A DNA stretch of 64,000 nt from Ascaphus truei (lineage: Eukaryota; Chordata; Amphibia; Anura; Ascaphidae), in contig WSYH01001188.1 of assembly GCA_036426205.1 (NCBI GenBank), positions 26,001 to 90,000 of the forward strand. Reading direction: 5' to 3'. This document shows positions 57,480-64,000 of the stretch, one piece after another (position 1 is the stretch's first letter; each line of letters opens with the position of its first letter). The translations under genes and the position numbers were made by a program. Below the pieces are notes generated by a model. It was given only the letters and a program-made list of their open reading frames with translations, was not told the DNA's origin and did not search any database.

Positions 57480-60388
57480 TTATTGCCCTCACAATATACT
57501 CTGCGCTTTACAAAAGAGATGATACAATAACAGGGAATTATAGTACAATAATTGTACAATAACTGCAACATACAAGATCAGACAATAGGAAAGGAAATCC
57601 CTGCCCCGGAGAGCTTACAATCTAAGTGGTATGATGGGAGAGTTACAGAGACAGCAGGTGAGGGAATAAGTGCTGTAGATGGCAGTGCTCGGCCACAATG
57701 GTTGGTAGGAGTGACTGGGTGTGGGACAATAGCCAAGAGTCTGAGCTATTGGGATGCTTCATTTATGAGGTGTGTTTTTAAAGGAGCAGATGGCCCCACC
57801 CCCTCCCCCCAGGTGGGTAGCAGGGGTCTCTGGAGCTAACCACCTTAATTTCATTTACGGGGATCCACTGCTCCCTGAGACTTACCTCCGTAGGGGGTGC
57901 CGGTAGCAGCTCTGACTGGGCTAAGGCAAGAGAGCAGTAGAGGTGAAAGGGGTGGAGTGGAGAGAGTTATGAGTAGAGCAGGGGGAGAGCGAGAGATCAG
58001 AGTTGATATGTAAGGAGCAGATGAGTGGAGAACTTTAAAGGTAAGGAGGAGGACATTGTAGGAGAACTGAAATTTGATGGGAAGCTAGAAGAGGGATTTA
58101 AGGAGATGAGCCTGTTCTGCGACAAATTAAAATGATTGAAACTGCAGAATTTTTGAGAGATTTGCAAAGGAGAAAGTAGGGAGGGAGGGAGGCCTGTTAG
58201 CAGCATGTTACAGTAACCCAGACGGGAGAGGATAAGGGCCTGCATTTTGGGTTTTAGCAGTAGATGGACAGAAGAGCAGATCTTAGTGATATTACGGAGG
58301 AAGAAGCAGCTACAAATTTTAGCCATGCTGTTAATGTGAATGGAGAAGGAAAGAGAAGAGCCACATATCACTCCTAGGCAACAGGATAGATGGTAGAACC
58401 ATTTATGGCGATGGGGAATAAAGGGGATATTAAACCAGATTTCAGGGGAAATAAAAGGAGCTCAGGTTTATAATATTAAGTTTAAGGTGGCTGAGCATCA
58501 TCCATCAGGATATAGCCAGTGGTAATTCAAGACATGTGACTGGATTGTAGGGGTGGGTAGATTATCTGTGTATCATCTGCATAGAGATGATGCTGGGAGA
58601 GGGGGAGCCCACCAGAACAGAGCCCGGAGGTAAAACCGGCAAACAGATCCACAGAAGACAGACATGTGACAGAGACTGAGAATGTGAGATGAGAACCAGG
58701 ATAGATCTTTGTTGCAGATACCAAGAGAGATTAGAATATGAAGGAGAAGAGTGATCGACCAGTGTCAGACGGCAAAGTTCTGTGTATTCCGTGATTCATG
58801 TACATGGCACATCACCGCAGTAATACACGTGGCATAATAACAGGAAGTATCATGGGAATAAGCGCTACAGACATAAAAGCAAACCTGAGGAAACAGGAGT
58901 GTCTTCCCCCAAGAGCTTGCAATCTAAGTAAATGCATAATATTAGTGCTGCTTTGTAATCCTGTGTGTGTGTGCGCACTTCTGCATTCTTTAGGGCGGGT
59001 GGGTGCTATTAACCCCTTCAGTGACAGTTTGCGTGCCTGGCCCCTCTGACTCTGAAGGGTGTGGCCCCTCTGACTCTGAAGGGTGTGGCCCCTGTAGCTC
59101 AGAACATGTTGCAGTGAAGGGGTTAATAATAAGCTGTTGTGTCCCGCCCCCCTCCCCTCCCGTCAGCCGCCTCGATCCTGCGAAGATTACAGGGACGAGT
59201 GGAAACTCTGCAAGAGCCTGCGTAACCTCTTCCATAGTTATTACACCCACGGTGAAGCCCCGGCCTGCCAGCAGTGGAAGAACGACTTCTCCGCGTGCCG
59301 GGATTGGGAGAAAAGCCGGAGCCTGGAGGCCAAGGTTAGTACAGCCGGGAAGAGATCCCGTTATGTGTTCCCATTACCCGGTTCTGGGATCTGTACGTGC
59401 GAACGAAGGCGTATTTCAGTGGCAAGGTCACTGCCTTTTTTGAAGTGGGTGAAGCCGGGGTCAGCTTTCCGTGACCTTGGCAAGTCCCGTGACCTTGGCA
59501 AGTCCCGTGACCTTGGCAAGTCCCGTGACCTTGGCAAGTCCCGTGACCTTGGCAAGTCCCTTTTATCTTCCTTCCACTATAATCATGTCACGACCGGTTA
59601 CTATCCCGGGTCCACTTACTGTACACCAGTGGCGGGCAACTCCAGTCCACAAGAGCTACCAACAGGTCAGGTTTTCCGGATATCCCTGCTTCAGCACAGG
59701 TGGCTCAATCAGTGGCTCAGACGAAGACTGAGTGATCTGTGCAGCATCAAGGACTGATTGAGCCACCTGTGCTGAAGCAGGGATCTCTTGAAAACCTGAC
59801 CTGCTGGTAGCTCTTGAGGACTGTAGTTGGCCACCCCTCCTGTACACACAACCTGAGATCCTTACCACAGAAGCTGCTGGGTTTACATCTGCCTCCCCAG
59901 GGGAAACAAAATGGCTGCCAAATCTTGAAGCTGCAATCGTCGTCTGTTGGGGCTTCCTATTGCTATTTAAATCCCATTTTTAAAGTCCAGGAAGTAACAC
60001 CCACCGGTATCTCGGGGTCAGGCCTTGAACCTGAAAATAGCACTGTCCAGCTTTGGGGGGGACCCCTGGCAAATAGTGGGGATCAACTGTGGCGAATCAG
60101 CTAGGGGGCATTGCTGTGATACTGGGGGAGGGGGTTATTTTTGAGGGTGGTATGTATAAGCCAGGACTGTGCGGCTGGCGCCCGGGTAAGTCCGCCAGTG
60201 TAACGGAGACCCTCACCGTGGTGTTTCTGCGATGACTCTCTTCTTCTCCTCCTCTGCAGACGGCTCTGAGGCAGAGTGAGACGGCCAGGCAAGTGGAGAA
60301 ACAGAAGCACCCCCCCGTATGGACGCTGAGGAAGAGACCCCCAACAGACTGGTACCTGCCCCTGGACACTCAGAAACCCCAGCAATAA
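57211..60388 (+). CDS. C22orf39: C22orf39/PANTS homologue, small twin-CX9C protein, 3 exons
   Basis: Coding exons are 57211-57234, 59167-59334 and 60260-60388, giving 106 aa, against 105 in the human short form. Exon 1 encodes MADRGSWR and ends at a GTGAGT donor. Exon 2 starts PPRSCEDYRDEWKLC and contains CQQWKNDFSAC, so two CX9C motifs flank a short linker (KSLRNLFHSYYTHGEAPA), the pattern of CHCH-fold proteins. Exon 3 encodes a basic helix (ALRQSETARQVEKQK) and then WTLRKRPPTDWYLPLDTQKP. In mammals the short form has been linked to synaptic plasticity. The twin CX9C also allows a mitochondrial intermembrane-space role, which is inference. All phases agree (0/0). AATAAA lies at 60563-60568. 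It sits between UFD1 and MRPL40, as in human. Confidence 0.93.
57217..57442 (+). repeat. 31-bp minisatellite that repeats the exon 1 end and 5' splice site
   Basis: Eight tandem copies of GGGGCAGCTGGAGG occur. The first seven are followed by GTGAGTACAGG and the first of these is the true exon 1 end. Donor GTGAGT sequences fall at 57235, 57266, 57289, 57320, 57351, 57382 and 57413. The spacing is 31 bp except for one 23-bp unit. The eighth unit runs into a (CA)n tract (57443-57478). Confidence 0.93.
57443..57478. repeat. (CA)n microsatellite
   Basis: About 18 CA dinucleotides directly abut the last minisatellite unit. Confidence 0.95.
57480..57640. repeat. Old interspersed repeat tail (C22orf39 intron 1)
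   Basis: GCGCTTTACAAAAGAGATG, AATCCCTGCCCCGGAGAGC and TTACAATCTAAGTGG are a phrase set that recurs in parts at 10.05, 22.15, 49.39, 50.0 and 58.9 kb. Such tails are common in vertebrate retroposons. Class not determined. Confidence 0.5.
58000..58760 (-). mobile_element. Decayed L2-like LINE fragment
   Basis: On the minus strand the reverse-transcriptase catalytic block YADD occurs at about 58572-58583 in the context HLYADDTQI. Further along (58000-58370), LRNITKI, SRLGYCNMLLTGLP and QISQ resemble the C-terminal part of L2/CR1 reverse transcriptases. The frame is broken between the two parts and there is no 5' end. It lies in C22orf39 intron 1. Confidence 0.75.
59040..59100. repeat. 24-bp tandem repeat, ~3 units
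   Basis: CCCCTCTGACTCTGAAGGGT is repeated with spacing of 24 bp, about 70 bp upstream of C22orf39 exon 2. Confidence 0.8.
59472..59565. repeat. 18-bp tandem repeat, 5 units
   Basis: GACCTTGGCAAGTCCCGT is repeated in tandem, in C22orf39 intron 2. At 18 bp it keeps a 6-residue repeat open on both strands, giving spurious ORFs. Confidence 0.9.
59627..59839. mobile_element. hAT-type MITE, family A, perfect 8-bp TSD (C22orf39 intron 2)
   Basis: It starts CAGTGGCGGGCAACTCC and ends GTTGGCCACCCCTC, flanked on both sides by CTGTACAC (59619-59626, 59840-59847). Confidence 0.9.
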
Positions 60389-60599
60389 GATGGGGAGGAG
60401 GGGGTGTCAGGACATGTCTACACCCAGTCACGGAACAGATCCACGGAGTGCCACGCCGTGCACAACTGCCACAGTTTTATGTTATGGAGACGGTGTTTTA
60501 ACGCCTTCAGTGGCAGGTGCCATATTTGGTGCTGAAGGAAAATGTTCAGTGCATTAACACACAATAAAAAGAACAATTCTGAATAAATGGCCATTAATA

Positions 60600-61948
60600 T
60601 CCGAGCACAATATGAATAGAGATGTTCTCTGCCTTTGAGGGAGTACATTTAGGGCAGTTATTGGTGCCTGTAGGATCAGCACAGGGTTACTTGTTACTGG
60701 GCCCCAGGAGACATGTAAACATTACCTTTTTATTTTATATGTAGTAACAGCCTCTAATCGTGGGGGAGCACGCTAATTTGTCCTTTAAAATCAGAATTTA
60801 AAACATTTCCAGCACTTCACAACCCAACTGCACCTGTTGGTACATCTCCTATTATACCCTTTATGGCAGTAATGTGCTACTACATGCCTTTGAATTTAAA
60901 TATTCATATATTCTAACCCATCTGCCAATTAGCTGTGCGCAATGCAGCACGGACGCACCCCTCCTCGGTCCTGATGTGGATTGGTGTAGAAATATCCACA
61001 CCTGAGAGTATTTTAGCTGATGTCGTTACGTACCTTAGCCCCTCCTCCCCTAAAGAAGTGTGCAGTAGCACACGAAACGGTCGTCGGGTCTTGAGTGACG
61101 GTGGTGTCGGTGCAGGAGGCGACGCACACACGGAAGCGGTCTTGAGTGTGCAACAACAGACACGTATAGTGAAGATTTATGACAGAAGTGACAGCTGCTT
61201 CTCATGTATTTTATGTTACTAATGGGCTTATGCTATATCTATTGTATATCTAGCTGTAGTGTTTAACGGTATTATCTGTACTTGGGTACTTTATCAGGTT
61301 AATATATATACCAATCCTGTTTGACACTATGGCAAAGCTAGAAACTTCACTATACTAATACAGTACTATGACATTGTAGCTATAGTCAGTCTATGTAACC
61401 ACTTACAATATACTTGGATGTGTTCACAATTGAGACAGCTACAATAGTATCTACCTTTGTATCAATGATCTGATCTTTGCTAATTAATTTTGGGTATGCT
61501 ATCACACCTCTATTCTAGGCTGGGGGAAACGTTGCAAATGATGTAGCTGTTCATCTGATACATACTCTAACAGCCTTATGAATTCTGCTTCTGCGTGGAT
61601 ATATCCCTGATCACCTACCAGGGATAATATCCAGTGACACTTATTGGTATTATACTTACCCGAGTTCAGGTTATCCAATATTGTCCATTATTGTGTCACC
61701 TATCCTTTTTATGATTCAGTGTATATGGCTTTTTATGATTCAGTGCTTTTTATGATTCAGGGGCTTTTTATGATTCAGTGTATATATTATTCTCACATGC
61801 GTCGTTGTTTAATAGAATCATTAATTAATAAAATGTTATTGTTTTAGTACTCATCAGTTGGTAATTCCTGGAATATTGCATATTTAGCATTATTACTTAT
61901 CAAGTTGCTACATCAATAATATTGATAATCTATGACTTAAGTCTGAAA

Positions 61949-62009
<61 letters not shown>

Positions 62010-62240
62010 TGCAGTTGTGAAAGGGATCTAGTGTGATTTCTGTAAGTTACACGCTATGCGTTACAGAGATGTAAACATTACCTTTTTATTTTATATGTAG
62101 TAACAGCCTCTATAATGATGGGGGGGCGTGTTAATTTGTCCTTAAAATCAGAATTTAAACCATTTCCAGCACTTCACAACCCAACTGCACCTGTTGGTAC
62201 ATTTCCTTCTATACCCGGTATGGCAGTAATGTGCTGCTAC
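60600..62240. other. Intergenic stretch between convergent C22orf39 and MRPL40
   Basis: No exon seen. A roughly 150-bp block (AACATTACCTTTTTATTTTA, AGTAACAGCCTC, CATTTCCAGCACTTCACAAC) at 60720-60865 recurs at 62075-62230, so about 1.3 kb separates two copies of another interspersed repeat. A four-fold TTTTTATGATTCAG repeat lies at 61700-61780, and an (AT)n-(AC)n tract at 61950-62006. Confidence 0.6.
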
Positions 62241-62249
62241 GTGACATAG

Positions 62250-62390
62250 GGCAGCTGAACTCCAGGGTTTCAAACACGCCCCCAACAGGTCAGGGTATTC
62301 CAACTTCAGCACAGGTGGTGTAGTCTCAGACAGCCTCTGGCTTGAGGCACCTGTGCTGGAGCAGGGACTGAACTTGAGCACCGCGGCTCT
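62250..62390. mobile_element. hAT-type MITE, family A (diverged)
   Basis: It has GAACTCCAGGGTTTCAAAC, CCAACAGGTCAGGG and CACCTGTGCTGGAGCAGG. The ends are not recognisable. Confidence 0.55.
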
Positions 62391-62737
62391 AAGGCACGAT
62401 TTGCGCAAAGGTTTAAGCTGCGTTCCTGGCTAAGCCTCTTACAGCCCGCATTATTACCTGGGGGTGCCAGCATCCAAAATGTAACGCTGCTGAATTCACA
62501 ACAGCACCATTTATCTCTTTATTTGTATGTAAAGTGACAGCAATGACCCCTCCACCCTGAAACTGAATGACCAGTCCTGTTTATCAGGACGCAGTATTGG
62601 AGCCTGTCCTTCCCACCCCTGCCTTTATTTGGGGGTTGGTGCTGCAGCAGACTTTGTCCAGCCGGGTAACGACGTCCCGATCGTGCACACAGCGATTTCC
62701 CAGTCCTGTGCTTTCTCTTCCCTCTCCCCCGACGATC

Positions 62738-63047
62738 TCACTGCGTGTACACTTTGGTGATGTCGTTGTACCTCCCCTCGGGGGCGCTGTACTGCGGGAC
62801 AGGGGGGGTATGACACGGCCCCTGACTCTCCAGCGGAAGCAGCCCCGGGTCGCAGCGCACGGCCACGTTGTACAGCTCCTCGGACTCCAGGCGCAGCTCG
62901 CACAGCGCTTCCCGCTGAGCGTCCACGAGAGACGCCATGGCGGCTGCCTCTGCCTCGTGCTCCCGCTGCTTGCTCAGCGCCCAGCTCTTCATCATCAGCG
63001 CTCGCCGCTCCTGTTCTTCTAACGAAAGCTGCGGGACCGGACGGACC
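62738..63047 (-). CDS. MRPL40: Mitochondrial ribosomal protein mL40, last coding exon (gene continues past the window)
   Basis: This is the large-subunit mitoribosomal protein mL40. Only the final exon is in view. It follows a CTCTGCCAG acceptor (AG at 63048-63049), begins with one base of a split codon, and encodes VRPVPQLSLEEQERRALMMK, a long helix (SKQREHEAEAAAMASL...QREAL) and then the conserved end HTPPVPQYSAPEGRYNDITK-VYTQ. The stop follows directly after VYTQ, whereas the human protein has four more residues. A minus-strand AATAAA at 62624-62629 could serve as poly(A) signal. Upstream exons are not recognisable between 63048 and 64000, so they are probably beyond the edge. It is convergent with C22orf39, as in human. 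Confidence 0.93.
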
Positions 63048-63449
63048 CTGGCAGAGAGAGACGGAAGGGGTTAATCTGCACAGCACTGCCGGGACCCTGT
63101 CCTGCTCCCCTTAACCCAGTCTCTGCCAGGAGGGGCCTGCAATGCACTGTGGAGCAGCCTACCAAATGCAGAGCAACATGTTGCAGGCCACACTGGCAGT
63201 GAAGGGGTTATGGGTAAAACTTCCTTAACAACCTCACAACCCTTTTTTTTAAACATTGCTGAAGAGACTGATTTTCCCTCTGTCATTAGAAAAATCTGTC
63301 ACTTTTTGGGCTTTATTTGGAGATCCGGAAGAGAATGACATTTACTTGGGGTGCAGATGAAAACCGACACCTTTAACCCCTTCTCTGCCCAACAGGACCT
63401 GGTCATTGCAGGTTGTTAATGAAAAATCATTTTTAAAATAAAAAGTTTC

Positions 63450-63780
63450 ATAGTTACACAGTTGATGAGGTTGCAAAAAGACATGCGTCCAAGTTCAACC
63501 TATGCTAAATTAAGATGACAGATACTTTATCCTATATCCGTACTTACAGTATATTGATCCAGAAGAAGGCAAACAAAAAACCCCAGTGACATGTCATCCA
63601 ATGATATCTCAAAGGGGGAAAATAAATTCCTTCCTGACTCCAAAAATTGGCAATCGGATTATTCCCTGGATCAACATCCTTCCCATGTTTACTTATTTGG
63701 TATATCCCTGTATACCTTTCCTTCCTAAAAAAGATGTCCAACCTTTTCCAAAGTCTTCTGGTTTCAAAATATCATAGGGA
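63450..63780. mobile_element. Interspersed repeat, family F (uninterrupted copy; MRPL40 intron)
   Basis: CATAGTTACACAGTTGATGAGG-like start, AGTTCAACCTATGCTAAATT, ACTTTATCCTATATCCGTAC and CCTTCCTGACTCCAAAAATT. It gives the intact layout of the repeat that is split by a MITE at 28.65-29.24 kb. Confidence 0.75.
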
Positions 63781-64000
63781 AAAAAAAAAAAAACCTGCAG
63801 ATTTCAGGTTTTTTTTTTTTTTTAATTGTTTTGTGACCGGGAGACTTTGATGGATAGAACTGTAAGAGTAAAGGCAGCGGAAGGCAAGAATCACTGCAGA
63901 AAGCGCCAAAACAACTTGAGACGTCGCCATCAAAATCAGTATTTTAAATCCGAGCTGAGGAAAGATGCAAATTTACCACCGAGTCTGGCGCTTAGCCGCG

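Noticed and set aside
57143..57571. Cys/Pro-repeat ORFs on the minus strand opposite C22orf39 exon 1
   Set aside because: They are the antisense of the 31-bp minisatellite plus a (CA)n tract.

Overview
The window is nuclear DNA from a vertebrate, most likely an amphibian and probably a frog or toad. Short exons are scattered in long, repeat-filled introns. The protein matches are vertebrate, and the dominant interspersed repeats are short hAT-type foldback elements with 8-bp target duplications, of a kind I associate with amphibian genomes. The species call is an inference; the vertebrate call is secure.

Five genes are recognisable. From left to right they are CLDN5 (+, about 11.9-12.5 kb), CDC45 (-, 40.6 down to 27.6 kb, 18 exons), UFD1 (+, about 40.9-53.25 kb, 12 exons), the C22orf39/PANTS homologue (+, 57.2-60.4 kb, 3 exons) and the last exon of MRPL40 (-, 62.7-63.05 kb; the gene continues beyond the right edge). 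This is the order and relative orientation of the human 22q11.2 (DiGeorge/velocardiofacial) segment MRPL40-C22orf39-UFD1-CDC45-CLDN5, read in reverse. CDC45 and UFD1 are head to head and share a promoter of about 380 bp with an E2F-type site, CCAAT boxes and a ZNF143-like motif. C22orf39 and MRPL40 are tail to tail. CDC45 is part of the replicative helicase, UFD1 is a p97/VCP cofactor that also acts on chromatin-bound replication proteins, C22orf39 is a small twin-CX9C protein, MRPL40 is a mitoribosomal protein and CLDN5 is a tight-junction protein.

Layout: 0-2 kb and 15.87-17.8 kb are two copies of one segment (MITE, unique stretch, large GATA array) that differ mainly by single-base indels. 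2-11.8 kb is MITE-rich. 11.9-12.5 kb holds CLDN5 with many small frame breaks. 18-27.5 kb is gene-poor and full of MITEs, foldbacks and an unidentified 243-codon ORF between 46-bp direct repeats. 27.5-53.3 kb is the CDC45/UFD1 pair, with a pyrimidine-rich minisatellite of about 3.3 kb in UFD1 intron 1 and a related-looking one in CDC45 intron 1. 53.3-64 kb holds LINE remnants, C22orf39 and MRPL40.

Points that stand out are U12-type introns in both CDC45 and UFD1; a minisatellite at C22orf39 exon 1 that repeats the exon end and 5' splice site seven times; a MITE family that spreads perfect CRE palindromes; nested foldback elements; and an indel-rich error signature (duplicated segment, CLDN5, single-base slips in UFD1 exon 3 and CDC45 exon 1) that looks technical rather than biological. 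I found no evidence of a wholly new gene system. The best unexplained unit is the 19.5-20.6 kb direct-repeat-flanked ORF.
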